A program made the translations under genes and the position numbers. Shown here one piece after another: positions 27,444 to 38,379 of a stretch of DNA of 64,000 nt. The stretch lies in NCBI GenBank assembly GCA_009363175.1, contig CP045205.1, positions 3,844,001 through 3,908,000 on the forward strand, given 5' to 3'. Within the stretch, counting starts at the first letter, position 1. Each line of letters starts with the position of its first letter. This DNA is from Citrobacter telavivensis. Its GTDB lineage: Bacteria > Pseudomonadota > Gammaproteobacteria > Enterobacterales > Enterobacteriaceae. The notes below the pieces were generated by a model that searched no databases, was not told the origin of the DNA, and worked only from the letters and a program-made list of their open reading frames with translations.

Positions 27444-28727
27444 TCAGGCAGGTGTGCTGATACGCGCCAGTTGTTCGAAATAGTCAGGGAAGGTTTTGGC
27501 GGTACATTTGGGGTCAAGGATCGTGACCGCCGTGTCAGATAGCGCCACCAGCGAGAAGCACATCGCCATGCGATGATCGTTATAGGTGCCAATTTCGGCA
27601 AACTTCAGCTTGGCCGGCGGCGTGATGCGAATAAAATCCTGCCCCTCTTCCACTTCCGCGCCAACCTTGCGCAGTTCGGTCGCCATCGCAAACAGACGGT
27701 CAGTCTCTTTGACACGCCAGTTATAGATGTTGCGAAGCGTCGTCGTACCTTTGGCAAACAGCGCCGCGGTGGCAATGGTCATCGCCGCATCCGGAATGTG
27801 GTTCATGTCCATGTCGATTGCGTTGAGCTCTCCGCGGGTACAGGCGATAAAGTCGTCACCCCAGGTTACCGTCGCGCCCATCTTCTCCAGCACATCGGCA
27901 AAGCGAATATCGCCCTGCATGCTGTTGCGGCCAATCCCGGTCACTTTCACCGTCCCGCCTTTAATTGCGCCTGCCGCAAGGAAATAGGAGGCCGATGAAG
28001 CATCACCTTCAACCAGATAGTGGCCCGGAGATTGATACTGCTGACCGCCTTTGACCACAAAACGCTGATAGCTCTGGTTCTCTATCTCAACGCCAAAGGT
28101 TTTCATCAGGTTCAACGTGATATCAATATACGGTTTCGACACCAGCTCACCTTTAATGCCAATCACCGTATCCTGTGGTGCCAGAGGCGCGGTCATCAGC
28201 AGCGCGGTGAGGAACTGGCTGGAGACGCTACCATCAACCTCAACCTGTCCACCGGTAAACCCGCCACGCAGTCGAAGCGGTGGGTAGTTTTCCTGTTCCA
28301 GATACTCAATGTTCGCCCCGCCCTGACGCAGTGCATCCACCAGATGACCAATCGGACGCTCTTTCATGCGCGGTTCGCCAGTCAGCACAATATCGTTTGC
28401 GCCAAGGCACAGCGCGGCGGCCAGCGGTCGCATCGCCGTTCCGGCATTGCCCAGAAACAGTTCTAACGCGCCGTCGGCATGCAGAGGACCAGCATTGCCA
28501 GTGATTTCGCAGCGGGTACGATCCGCAGAAAGGGTGTAATCAATCCCCAACGCACTCAGGGCATTAAGCATATGGCGAACGTCATCGCTGTCCAGCAGGT
28601 TGGTCAGCACGGTGGTGCCATGTGCTAACGCCGCCAGTAACAACGCGCGGTTAGATACGCTCTTCGAGCCAGGCAGATTAATCGTGCCATCGACCCGTGC
28701 GATGGGTTGTAACGTCAGGGATTCCAT
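27444..28727 (-). CDS. aroA: EPSP synthase (3-phosphoshikimate 1-carboxyvinyltransferase)
   Basis: Sixth step of the shikimate pathway, joining PEP to shikimate 3-phosphate; 427 residues from the ATG giving MESLTLQPIARVDG. The TTG three codons earlier is not supported. Conserved blocks include LPGSKSVSNRALLLAAL with K22, and LFLGNAGTAMRPLAAALC, the PEP/glyphosate site, with the usual glyphosate-sensitive G-T-A-M-R-P order. Later come IPDAAMTIATAALFA and YNDHRMAM. It is the second gene of the serC-aroA unit, separated by a 72-base gap with an attenuator-like hairpin. Confidence 0.98.
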   Translation of the reverse strand: MESLTLQPIARVDGTINLPGSKSVSNRALLLAALAHGTTVLTNLLDSDDVRHMLNALSALGIDYTLSADRTRCEITGNAGPLHADGALELFLGNAGTAMRPLAAALCLGANDIVLTGEPRMKERPIGHLVDALRQGGANIEYLEQENYPPLRLRGGFTGGQVEVDGSVSSQFLTALLMTAPLAPQDTVIGIKGELVSKPYIDITLNLMKTFGVEIENQSYQRFVVKGGQQYQSPGHYLVEGDASSASYFLAAGAIKGGTVKVTGIGRNSMQGDIRFADVLEKMGATVTWGDDFIACTRGELNAIDMDMNHIPDAAMTIATAALFAKGTTTLRNIYNWRVKETDRLFAMATELRKVGAEVEEGQDFIRITPPAKLKFAEIGTYNDHRMAMCFSLVALSDTAVTILDPKCTAKTFPDYFEQLARISTPA

Positions 28728-28753
28728 GAAACTCAACTCTCAAAAGACAGAAA

Positions 28754-28781
28754 TAAAAACCCCACAGACAACGCTGTGGGG
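28754..28781 (-). terminator. Intercistronic terminator/attenuator between serC and aroA
   Basis: Read leftward, CCCCACAG, a 6-base loop, and CTGTGGGG are followed by TTTTT. It has full terminator form but lies inside the serC-aroA operon, so it should let only part of the transcripts reach aroA. Confidence 0.8.
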
Positions 28782-28799
28782 ATGAAAAGAGACTACAGA

Positions 28800-29888
28800 T
28801 TAGCCGCGGCGACGCTCGAAATCGGTCATGAAATCGGCAAGCGCTTTTACCCCTTCCAGCGGCATCGCGTTATAGATAGAGGCGCGCATACCGCCGACAA
28901 CGCGATGGCCTTTCAGCGCATGCAGACCGGCGGCAAACGATTCTTCCAGGAAGATCTTATCCAGCGCGCTGTCAGCCAACTGGAACGGCACGTTCATACG
29001 TGAACGGTTGGCTTTCGCCACATCGTTACGATAGAAGTCGCTGTTATCAATCACGCCATACAGCAGTTCGGCTTTCTGCTGGTTGATTTTATCCATCGCT
29101 GCCACGCCGCCATTGGCTTTCAGCCATTTGAACACCAGGCCAGAAAGGTACCAGGCGAAGGTCGGCGGCGTATTGAACATCGAATCATTGTCGTTCAGTA
29201 CGGCGTAATCGAGGATCGACGGGCATGCCACATTCGCTTTACCCAGTAAATCTTCGCGCACGATGACGAGCGTCAGACCCGCCGGACCAATGTTCTTCTG
29301 CGCGCCGGCGTAAATAATGCCGTAGCGAGAGACATCCAGCGGCCCGGAAAGAATGGTTGAGGAGAAATCGGCGGTCACCACCACATCAGAACCAAAATTG
29401 GGCGTTTCGTTAATCGCGATGCCATCGATGGTTTCGTTAGGGCAGTAATGCAGATACGCCGCATCAGCAGAAAGCTGCCACTCGCGCATTGGCTTCACGC
29501 CGCGCAGGCCATCAACCGAGACTTTGGCATCAATCACATTCGGCGTGCAGTATTTTTTCGCTTCTTTAACCGCGCTGGCAGCCCAGTAGCCGGCATCAAC
29601 GTAGTCAGCCGTGGTTTTGTCGCCCAGAATGTTCAGCGGAATAGCGGAAAACTGGCCGCGACCGCCGCCGTGACAAAACAGCACTTTGTAGTTGGAGGGG
29701 ATATTCAACAGATCGCGAAAATCCTGCTCCGCTTCTTGCGCGACCTGGATGAATTCTTTTCCGCGGTGGCTCACTTCCATGACGGACGTACCAAGACCGT
29801 TCCAGTCACAAAGATCCTGTTGAGCCAGTTTGAGCACGTCTGCCGGTAGCATTGCCGGACCTGAACTAAAATTGAAGACCTGAGCCAT
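28800..29888 (-). CDS. serC: Phosphoserine/phosphohydroxythreonine aminotransferase
   Basis: PLP enzyme of 362 residues that makes 3-phosphoserine for serine synthesis and 4-phosphohydroxythreonine for pyridoxal phosphate synthesis. The PLP lysine is K198 in IIYAGAQKNIGPAG. The N terminus, MAQVFNFSSGPAMLP, is the family signature. It leads the serC-aroA operon, linking serine, vitamin B6 and aromatic pathways. In E. coli the operon is activated by Lrp, whose gene is also in this window; I cannot mark a site by eye. Confidence 0.98.
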   Translation of the reverse strand: MAQVFNFSSGPAMLPADVLKLAQQDLCDWNGLGTSVMEVSHRGKEFIQVAQEAEQDFRDLLNIPSNYKVLFCHGGGRGQFSAIPLNILGDKTTADYVDAGYWAASAVKEAKKYCTPNVIDAKVSVDGLRGVKPMREWQLSADAAYLHYCPNETIDGIAINETPNFGSDVVVTADFSSTILSGPLDVSRYGIIYAGAQKNIGPAGLTLVIVREDLLGKANVACPSILDYAVLNDNDSMFNTPPTFAWYLSGLVFKWLKANGGVAAMDKINQQKAELLYGVIDNSDFYRNDVAKANRSRMNVPFQLADSALDKIFLEESFAAGLHALKGHRVVGGMRASIYNAMPLEGVKALADFMTDFERRRG

Positions 29889-30091
29889 TTCCCCTCACCA
29901 CGTTGTGTTGTTATTAACCCAACCTCTTTTCGTACATGAACAGACATTGGGTATAAGTTATTCCTGTGGATATCGGTTTTATCATTCAGTGACACGCGCC
30001 GCAATGGCTAAAACGGAGCAGAGCAAAAATGAGTGTTCGCTCACACAACAGAATCTTCGGGATTGACGATGAAAGACCGATATTTTTGCTG

Positions 30092-30784
30092 TCAGACGAC
30101 CCGTTTTGCCCGGCTGGCCTTCGACCATTCTGGATTTTTGCAACGTGGACAAAATTGGCTATCCCCGGCGCTCATGCCGACAACTTCACTGCAGCGCACG
30201 CAGGCGTAATCCCCTGCTTCCGGCATGACCCTGAAGCGCTGCGTGCAATATTCAGGCAGAATGCTAAGCCCTGGCTTCACTTTTTCGTCTGCAAAGAAAT
30301 AGACGCTGATCTGCCCGTTCGTTTCGAGGATCGCCAGTCTGACCTGTCCCAGTTGCTCAACACCGTTCAGCCGCAGTTCCATAAAGAACTCAAATTCAGT
30401 CATGTTGGCGTTACCCAGCTTCGACCAGGCTAACTCGCCGTCTTCGATGATAACGACGGGCTTGCCTTCCAGCAGATCTTCCAGCGCTTCGCTGCGCGCC
30501 ATCAGCCACATCACCAGCCGGTACAACATCGCCAGAGTAATGAAGACCACCAGCACTGGCAGCATGGGCACATCGTCATAAAAAGCCACATCCCCTGCCG
30601 CCGACCCCAGCGTCAGAATGATCAGCACTTCGAATAATGACATCTGTCTTACGCCGCGCCTGCCCGTCAGTTTGAGAAACAGGAACACCAGAATAAAGGT
30701 GTAGAGACTGCGCAGCGCAACTTCCCAGAGGAATTCCAGCGGCACTTTGTCGAGTGCCATTCGTTGTAAATCAAATGCTTTCAT
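30092..30784 (-). CDS. ycaP: YcaP, DUF421 inner-membrane protein
   Basis: Membrane protein of 230 residues of the DUF421/YetF family, function not established. Three membrane helices lie in the N-terminal half (about 22-40, 47-65 and 72-92). A soluble C-terminal domain follows (about 95-200). The tail has two paired cysteine motifs, CVRC and CPRC, spaced like a rubredoxin-type zinc ribbon. The start is the ATG giving MKAFDLQRMALDKVP; the frame stays open upstream but without homology. It is divergent from ycaO. Confidence 0.92.
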   Translation of the reverse strand: MKAFDLQRMALDKVPLEFLWEVALRSLYTFILVFLFLKLTGRRGVRQMSLFEVLIILTLGSAAGDVAFYDDVPMLPVLVVFITLAMLYRLVMWLMARSEALEDLLEGKPVVIIEDGELAWSKLGNANMTEFEFFMELRLNGVEQLGQVRLAILETNGQISVYFFADEKVKPGLSILPEYCTQRFRVMPEAGDYACVRCSEVVGMSAGDSQFCPRCKNPEWSKASRAKRVV

Positions 30785-30919
30785 TTTTATGCCCTTAACG
30801 CAGGTACCGGATAAAAGCATAGCCAAAACTTTTATTTGCGCCGCGTCCGTGGCGGCGATAGCGTCAGTCACATAAAACCCGTATCATTGCGCGCTTTCCG
30901 TACGACAAAAGTGATTTTC

Positions 30920-32680
30920 ATGACGCAAACATTTATCCCCGGCAAAGACGCCGCACTGGAAGACTCCATCGCTCGCTTCCAGCAGAAACTCCTCGACCTC
31001 GGTTTCCATATTGAAGAGGCCTCGTGGCTGAATCCGGTGCCGAACGTCTGGTCTGTACACATTCGCGATAAAGAGTGTGCGCTGTGCTTTACCAACGGCA
31101 AAGGGGCGACAAAAAAAGCCGCGCTGGCGTCGGCGTTGGGCGAATATTTTGAGCGTCTGTCGACCAACTATTTCTTTGCCGATTTCTGGCTGGGTGAAAC
31201 CATCGCCAATGGCCCGTTCGTGCATTATCCGAACGAGAAATGGTTCCCGCTGACCGAAAATGACGACGTACCGGAAGGTCTGCTGGATGCGCGCCTGCGT
31301 GCTTTCTACGATCCCGAGAAAGAACTGACAGGCAGCATGCTGATCGACCTGCAGTCTGGCAATGAAGAGCGTGGTATCTGCGGTCTGCCGTTCACCCGCC
31401 AGTCGGATAACCAGACCGTCTATATTCCGATGAACATTATCGGCAATCTGTACGTCTCGAACGGGATGTCTGCCGGTAACACCCGTAATGAAGCCCGCGT
31501 GCAGGGGCTTTCTGAAGTCTTTGAACGTTACGTGAAGAATCGCATTATTGCCGAAAGTATCAGCCTGCCGGAAATCCCGGCCGACGTGCTGGCACGCTAC
31601 CCGGCGGTGGTGGAATCGATTGCGACGCTGGAAGCAGAAGGTTTCCCAATCTTTGCTTACGACGGTTCTCTGGGCGGCCAGTATCCTGTTATCTGTGTCG
31701 TCCTGTTTAATCCGGCTAACGGCACCTGCTTTGCCTCCTTCGGTGCACACCCTGACTTTGGCGTCGCGCTGGAGCGTACGGTGACGGAGCTGTTGCAGGG
31801 CCGCGGCCTGAAAGATCTCGATGTCTTCACGCCACCGACCTTCGACGATGAAGAAGTGGCTGAGCATACCAATCTGGAAACGCACTTCATTGACTCCAGC
31901 GGTCTGATCTCCTGGGATCTGTTCAAACAGGATGCCGACTACCCGTTCGTTGACTGGAGTTTCTCCGGTACAACAGAAGAAGAATTCGCTACCCTGATGG
32001 CTATCTTCAACGCGGAAGATAAAGAAGTGTACATCGCTGATTACGAGCATCTTGGCGTCTACGCCTGCCGGATCATCGTGCCGGGGATGTCCGATATTTA
32101 TCCTGCTGAAGATTTGTGGCTTGCCAATAACAGCATGGGCAGTCATCTGCGCGAGGCCCTCCTCTCATTGCCGGACAGCGCCTGGGATAAAGAAGACTAC
32201 CTCAACCTGATTGAACAGTTAGACGAAGAAGGGTTTGATGATTTCACCCGCGTCCGTGAACTGTTAGGTCTGGCAACCGGTCCGGATAACGGCTGGTACA
32301 CCCTGCGTATTGGCGAGCTGAAAGCGATGCTGGCGTTGGCAGGTGGCGATCTGGAACAGGCGCTGATCTGGACCGAATGGACGATGGAATTTAATGCGTC
32401 GATCTTTAGCGCTGAACGGGCGAATTATTACCGTTGCCTGCAAACGCTGCTGCTTCTGTCGCAGGAAGAAGAGCGTGAACCGCTACAATATCTGAACGCG
32501 TTTGTCCGCATGTATGGCGCAGAAGCGGTGGAGGCTGCCAGCGCAGCGTTGAGCGGTGAAGCGGCCTTTTATGGTTTGCAGCCGGTTGACAGCGATCTGC
32601 ATGCTTTCGCGTCACACCAGTCGCTGCTGAAGGCCTATGAGAAGTTACAGCGCGCAAAATCTTCATTCTGGTCAAAATAA
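30920..32680 (+). CDS. ycaO: YcaO, ATP-dependent activator of RimO-linked ribosomal modification
   Basis: Founding member of the YcaO family, 586 residues from the ATG giving MTQTFIPGKDAALED. YcaO domains use ATP to activate amide backbones in azoline and thioamide natural products. E. coli YcaO instead helps RimO add the beta-methylthio group to ribosomal protein S12. ATP and magnesium contacts typical of the family lie in ASALGEYFERLSTNYF and in NEARVQGLSEVFERYVK. The C-terminal third (about 430-586) is helical and TPR-like. The C terminus lacks the Pro-rich ending of azoline-forming YcaOs, consistent with the ribosomal role. No precursor peptide or cyclase gene is nearby. Confidence 0.95.
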   Translation: MTQTFIPGKDAALEDSIARFQQKLLDLGFHIEEASWLNPVPNVWSVHIRDKECALCFTNGKGATKKAALASALGEYFERLSTNYFFADFWLGETIANGPFVHYPNEKWFPLTENDDVPEGLLDARLRAFYDPEKELTGSMLIDLQSGNEERGICGLPFTRQSDNQTVYIPMNIIGNLYVSNGMSAGNTRNEARVQGLSEVFERYVKNRIIAESISLPEIPADVLARYPAVVESIATLEAEGFPIFAYDGSLGGQYPVICVVLFNPANGTCFASFGAHPDFGVALERTVTELLQGRGLKDLDVFTPPTFDDEEVAEHTNLETHFIDSSGLISWDLFKQDADYPFVDWSFSGTTEEEFATLMAIFNAEDKEVYIADYEHLGVYACRIIVPGMSDIYPAEDLWLANNSMGSHLREALLSLPDSAWDKEDYLNLIEQLDEEGFDDFTRVRELLGLATGPDNGWYTLRIGELKAMLALAGGDLEQALIWTEWTMEFNASIFSAERANYYRCLQTLLLLSQEEEREPLQYLNAFVRMYGAEAVEAASAALSGEAAFYGLQPVDSDLHAFASHQSLLKAYEKLQRAKSSFWSK

Positions 32681-32730
32681 AGACAATTAACCTACGCTGA
32701 GTAGGTTTAAATAATCGTCTGAGCTATATT

Positions 32731-32757
32731 ACGGGGCGCACTTAGCGCCCCGTTTTA
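32731..32757 (+). terminator. Rho-independent terminator of ycaO
   Basis: ACGGGGCGC, ACTTA, GCGCCCCGT is followed by TTTA, 50 bases past the ycaO stop. Confidence 0.88.
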
Positions 32758-33085
32758 CTTATTTTTGGCTGCTCAAAAATAAATGTAATAACAAGGTTAA
32801 ATATTGGTAGTTGATATTATACAACTTAACGGTTAGTTGTTACTTTGCAAGTCAATTACTCCATATTAATTAACTGGCCAACAGACCCAGGAAGGAAAAT
32901 TTTCAACTCATTTGCTAAATTTTAAAATTTATTTTTATCATATTAATCAATAAATTACTCCGTAATTGCATAAAAACCATGCGTATTACGGGCCTATAAG
33001 CCAGGCGAGATATGATCTATATCAATTTCTCATCTATAATGCTTTGTTAGTATCTCGTCGCCGACTTAATAAAGAGAGAGTTAGT
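32758..33085 (+). promoter_or_regulatory. focA-pfl control region
   Basis: The 405-base gap between ycaO and focA holds the ycaO terminator and then this A+T-rich control region. It ends with an FNR-like site, a TATAAT hexamer and an AGAGAGAG ribosome-binding stretch before the GTG start of focA. In E. coli the corresponding DNA carries promoters P6 and P7 with FNR, ArcA and IHF sites; only the FNR-like site is clear to me by eye. Confidence 0.75.
33012..33040 (+). promoter_or_regulatory. FNR-like site and -10 element upstream of focA
   Basis: ATGATCTATATCAA (33012-33025) matches the FNR consensus TTGATNNNNATCAA at 9 of 10 defined bases. TATAAT follows at 33035-33040. The stretch is the same as I recall from E. 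coli, where oxygen limitation activates focA-pflB through FNR. Confidence 0.7.
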
Positions 33086-33943
33086 GTGAAAGCTGACAAC
33101 CCTTTTGATCTTTTACTCCCTGCAGCAATGGCCAAAGTGGCCGAAGAGGCAGGCGTCTATAAAGCAACGAAACATCCGCTTAAGACTTTCTTCCTGGCAA
33201 TTACTGCCGGTGTGTTCATTTCCATCGCCTTTGTTTTCTATATCACTGCAACGACCGGTACTGGTACGATGCCCTTTGGTATGGCGAAACTGATTGGTGG
33301 TATCTGCTTCTCTCTGGGGTTGATTCTTTGCGTCATCTGCGGTGCAGACCTCTTTACGTCAACCGTGTTGATTGTCGTCGCCAAAGCCAGTGGTCGTATC
33401 ACCTGGGGTCAGTTGGCGAAAAACTGGCTCAACGTCTATTTTGGTAACCTGATTGGTTGCTTGCTCTTTGTGCTGTTGATGTGGCTTTCTGGCGAATATA
33501 TGGTCGCCAACGGCCAGTGGGGATTTAACGTCCTGCAAACCGCCGACCACAAAATGCACCATACTTTTATTGAAGCCGTCAGTCTCGGTATCCTCGCAAA
33601 CCTGATGGTATGCCTGGCCGTCTGGATGAGCTACTCAGGCCGTAGCCTGATGGATAAAGCGTTTATCATGGTTTTACCCGTTGCGATGTTTGTTGCCAGC
33701 GGTTTTGAGCACAGTATCGCAAACATGTTTATGATCCCGATGGGTATTGTAATCCGCGATCTCGCTACACCGGAGTTCTGGAGCGCAGTTGGCTCGACGC
33801 CGGAAAATTTTTCTCACCTGACCGCGATGAACTTCATCACTGATAACCTGATTCCGGTTACGATCGGCAACATTATCGGCGGGGGTTTGTTGGTTGGGTT
33901 GACATACTGGGTCATTTATCTGCGTGACAACGATCATCATTAA
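33086..33943 (+). CDS. focA: Formate channel FocA
   Basis: Pentameric formate/nitrite-transporter-family channel, 285 residues, that exports and re-imports formate made by PflB. Six membrane helices are visible. Pore residues T91 (DLFTSTVL) and H209 (GFEHSIAN) are intact. The start is the GTG in AGTGTGAAAGCTGAC, giving (M)KADNPFDLLLPA; the longer upstream frame covers promoter DNA and is not coding. It is followed by pflB after a gap that contains an ERIC element. Confidence 0.97.
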   Translation: MKADNPFDLLLPAAMAKVAEEAGVYKATKHPLKTFFLAITAGVFISIAFVFYITATTGTGTMPFGMAKLIGGICFSLGLILCVICGADLFTSTVLIVVAKASGRITWGQLAKNWLNVYFGNLIGCLLFVLLMWLSGEYMVANGQWGFNVLQTADHKMHHTFIEAVSLGILANLMVCLAVWMSYSGRSLMDKAFIMVLPVAMFVASGFEHSIANMFMIPMGIVIRDLATPEFWSAVGSTPENFSHLTAMNFITDNLIPVTIGNIIGGGLLVGLTYWVIYLRDNDHH

Positions 33944-33954
33944 TTGATGTCGCG

Positions 33955-34080
33955 ATACACGAAATCATTCAAGTTGCATTGAGGCGGCAAGTGAATGAGT
34001 TCCCAGGAGCGTACACACAGTACGTGACTGGGGCGAATGAGCGTAGCCAACAAAGAGGCAGCTTGAAGGATGAAGTGTAT
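33955..34080. repeat. ERIC element (enterobacterial repetitive intergenic consensus)
   Basis: A 126-base imperfect palindrome with the ERIC hallmarks: GTTCCCAGGAGC and GTGACTGGGGCGAATGAGCG near the centre, and terminal repeats ATACACGAAATCATTCAAG and CTTGAAGGATGAAGTGTAT. It fills most of the focA-pflB gap. The gap is 180 bases here and, as I remember, 54 in E. coli K-12; the difference equals the element. It would be transcribed as a long hairpin within the focA-pflB mRNA. Confidence 0.92.
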
Positions 34081-34123
34081 ATACGCAGTAAATAAAAAAT
34101 CCACTTAAGAAGGTAGGTGTTAC

Positions 34124-36406
<2,283 letters not shown>

Positions 36407-36445
36407 TGTGTTTTGACTGAAATCACGCGTTAAAAGGCGTACAAT

Positions 36446-36474
36446 AAAGGCTCCACGGAAGTGGGGCCTTTTTA
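36446..36474 (+). terminator. Rho-independent terminator of pflB
   Basis: AAAGGCTCCAC, GGAA, GTGGGGCCTTT is followed by TT, 40 bases past the pflB stop. It separates pflB from pflA, which therefore needs read-through or its own promoter in 36475-36600. Confidence 0.88.
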
Positions 36475-36610
36475 ACAGGTCGTTTCCCAAACACAGCCTG
36501 TTTTGTCAGCTATCTATACTCAATGGATAACCGCCAAAACAGACTCGACACAGCCAATGAGCTGTGCACCAACACGGCCCCGGATGGGCCACATCTGGAG
36601 AAACACCGCA

Positions 36611-37351
36611 ATGTCAGTTATTGGTCGCATTCACTCCTTTGAATCCTGTGGTACCGTTGACGGCCCGGGCATCCGCTTTATTACTTTCTTCCAGGGTTGC
36701 CTGATGCGCTGCCTGTATTGCCATAACCGCGATACGTGGGACACGCATGGCGGTAAAGAAGTCACCGTTGAAGAACTGATGAAAGAGGTCGTGACCTATC
36801 GCCACTTTATGAACGCATCCGGCGGTGGCGTAACGGCATCGGGCGGTGAAGCCATCCTGCAGGCAGAATTTGTTCGCGACTGGTTCCGTGCCTGTAAGAA
36901 AGAAGGTATCCATACCTGCCTGGATACCAACGGTTTTGTCCGCCGCTACGACCCAGTGATTGATGAACTGCTGGAGGTTACCGATCTGGTGATGCTCGAT
37001 CTTAAGCAGATGAATGATGAGATCCACCAGAACCTCGTCGGCGTTTCCAACCATCGTACGCTGGAGTTCGCCCGCTATCTGGCAAACAAAGATATCAACG
37101 TGTGGATCCGTTACGTCGTCGTGCCTGGCTGGTCTGACGATGACGACTCAGCGCACCGACTCGGTGAGTTTACCCGCGATATGGGCAACGTTGAGAAAAT
37201 CGAGCTCCTGCCCTATCACGAGCTGGGTAAACACAAATGGGTGGCGATGGGCGAAGAGTACAAACTGGATGGCGTACACCCACCGAAGAAAGAGACCATG
37301 GAACGCGTCAAAGGCATTCTCGAACAGTACGGTCATAAAGTGATGTACTAA
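36611..37351 (+). CDS. pflA: Pyruvate formate-lyase activating enzyme
   Basis: Radical SAM enzyme of 246 residues that abstracts hydrogen from the PflB glycine to create the glycyl radical under anaerobic conditions. The [4Fe-4S] cysteines are C30, C34 and C37 in CLMRCLYC. A SAM-binding GGE motif is in TASGGEAILQ. The start is the ATG giving MSVIGRIHSFESCG, with GGAGAAA upstream; the frame upstream of it is the pflB-pflA gap. A REP palindrome follows the stop. Confidence 0.97.
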   Translation: MSVIGRIHSFESCGTVDGPGIRFITFFQGCLMRCLYCHNRDTWDTHGGKEVTVEELMKEVVTYRHFMNASGGGVTASGGEAILQAEFVRDWFRACKKEGIHTCLDTNGFVRRYDPVIDELLEVTDLVMLDLKQMNDEIHQNLVGVSNHRTLEFARYLANKDINVWIRYVVVPGWSDDDDSAHRLGEFTRDMGNVEKIELLPYHELGKHKWVAMGEEYKLDGVHPPKKETMERVKGILEQYGHKVMY

Positions 37352-37363
37352 GTTTTGCCACCA

Positions 37364-37392
37364 GGCCTGATAAGCGCAGCGCTATCAGGCCG
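37364..37392. repeat. REP-like palindrome after pflA
   Basis: GGCCTGATAAGCGC and GCGCTATCAGGCC form a near-perfect palindrome with the REP-type core (GCCTGATA...TATCAGGC) in the gap between the converging ends of pflA and the RpiR-type gene. REP units of this kind stabilise mRNA 3' ends and bind gyrase or IHF. Confidence 0.75.
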
Positions 37393-37410
37393 CAACACAA
37401 GCCAAATGCA

Positions 37411-38259
37411 TTACGACATAAAATATTCCGACAGCTTATTCGCCACACTCTCAATCGAGAAGATGCTCTTCTGATGCGCTTTGCGGCACTCTGCATAGCG
37501 TTCATCCTGTTCCTCCAGCGCATTGAGTAATCGGTCCGCAACCATCATTGCCCCAGCAATTTCAGCAAACCCATATTCCCCCTCCCCCTTCAGCGCCACT
37601 GCAGCCTGTAAATTCCAGTCAGAAAGACGACTCAATGGTGCAAAGGTTCCTCGCGTAAGCGAAAGAATTCGGGCTCCATGCTGTTTTGCCAGGGTCAGTG
37701 CCTGCATCATATCGGCTGACGTCTGCTCAGTGTGAACGACAATAATTCCCTGACTCTGTGACTCAACCATCACGGATGATGTTGTGAGATAAAAACGATC
37801 GACAAAACTTGCCGCCTTACCCATTTTGATCAGATTCATCTGCAAAAAGAGCGCAACCGGTACTGCCGTGCCAACGGCATAAATTGCGACATTATTCACC
37901 TGGTTGAGCCAGGTGGCAGCAGCCTGTAATTCCTGTGTATTGATAATGGCATGGCTGTCGCGAATACTCGCCACAACAGCAGAGATCTCCGCGTTTCCCT
38001 GCTCTTCAGGACGTGCAGCCCCCTGCTCCAGAGCAAGCGCAGTTCTGAAATCTGAGAAACCTTTAAAACCAAATGCCCGGCAAAAACGCGTAATACTCCC
38101 CTCACTGGTTTCAATCGAATCGGCTAACTCAGTAATCGTGTGTCGCATCACAAAGTCAGGATTTTCCGTCACAAAATGACCCACCTTTTCCAGGATTGGG
38201 CTAAGCCCACTGGCCTCATTTCTGATGTTTATCAGCAAGTTAGTATTAATCTGACTCAT
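37411..38259 (-). CDS. RpiR/MurR-type sugar-phosphate-sensing regulator
   Basis: Transcriptional regulator of 282 residues. The N-terminal RpiR-type helix-turn-helix covers about 1-75 (ITELADSIETSEGSITRFCRAFG). A SIS sugar-phosphate-binding domain covers about 115-245 (VAIYAVGTAVPVALFLQMNL). Proteins of this family usually sense the phosphosugar made by the pathway they control. It is transcribed divergently from the PTS-transketolase genes across a 120-base gap that holds a perfect 16-base palindrome. It is therefore the likely local regulator. I do not recognise a named gene; repression or activation cannot be decided from sequence. Confidence 0.9.
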   Translation of the reverse strand: MSQINTNLLINIRNEASGLSPILEKVGHFVTENPDFVMRHTITELADSIETSEGSITRFCRAFGFKGFSDFRTALALEQGAARPEEQGNAEISAVVASIRDSHAIINTQELQAAATWLNQVNNVAIYAVGTAVPVALFLQMNLIKMGKAASFVDRFYLTTSSVMVESQSQGIIVVHTEQTSADMMQALTLAKQHGARILSLTRGTFAPLSRLSDWNLQAAVALKGEGEYGFAEIAGAMMVADRLLNALEEQDERYAECRKAHQKSIFSIESVANKLSEYFMS

Positions 38260-38344
38260 TTTTCGCCTTTTTGCTCAAAATGCATACACAATCACATTTT
38301 TCTGCCCACACAAAGATAATAATTTTTTTTGTTTTACATTCAAT

Positions 38345-38360
38345 AAAAATAATTATTTTT
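38345..38360. promoter_or_regulatory. Perfect palindrome, candidate operator of the PTS locus
   Basis: AAAAATAATTATTTTT is a perfect 16-base palindrome 20 bases before the IIB start codon. A related but imperfect A/T-rich arm lies at 38316-38327. The position between divergent regulator and target genes fits an operator, but low-complexity A/T sequence makes a chance palindrome possible. Confidence 0.45.
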
Positions 38361-38379
38361 ACAAAACAGGAGAAGTGAC

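Noticed and set aside
30884..32146. 420-codon open frame antisense to ycaO
   Set aside because: Fully contained opposite a well-supported gene, with no family resemblance.
30920..32680. RiPP (azoline or thioamide peptide) cluster suggested by YcaO
   Set aside because: No precursor peptide, E1-like partner, dehydrogenase or exporter nearby. The neighbours are the same as in E. coli, where YcaO works with RimO.
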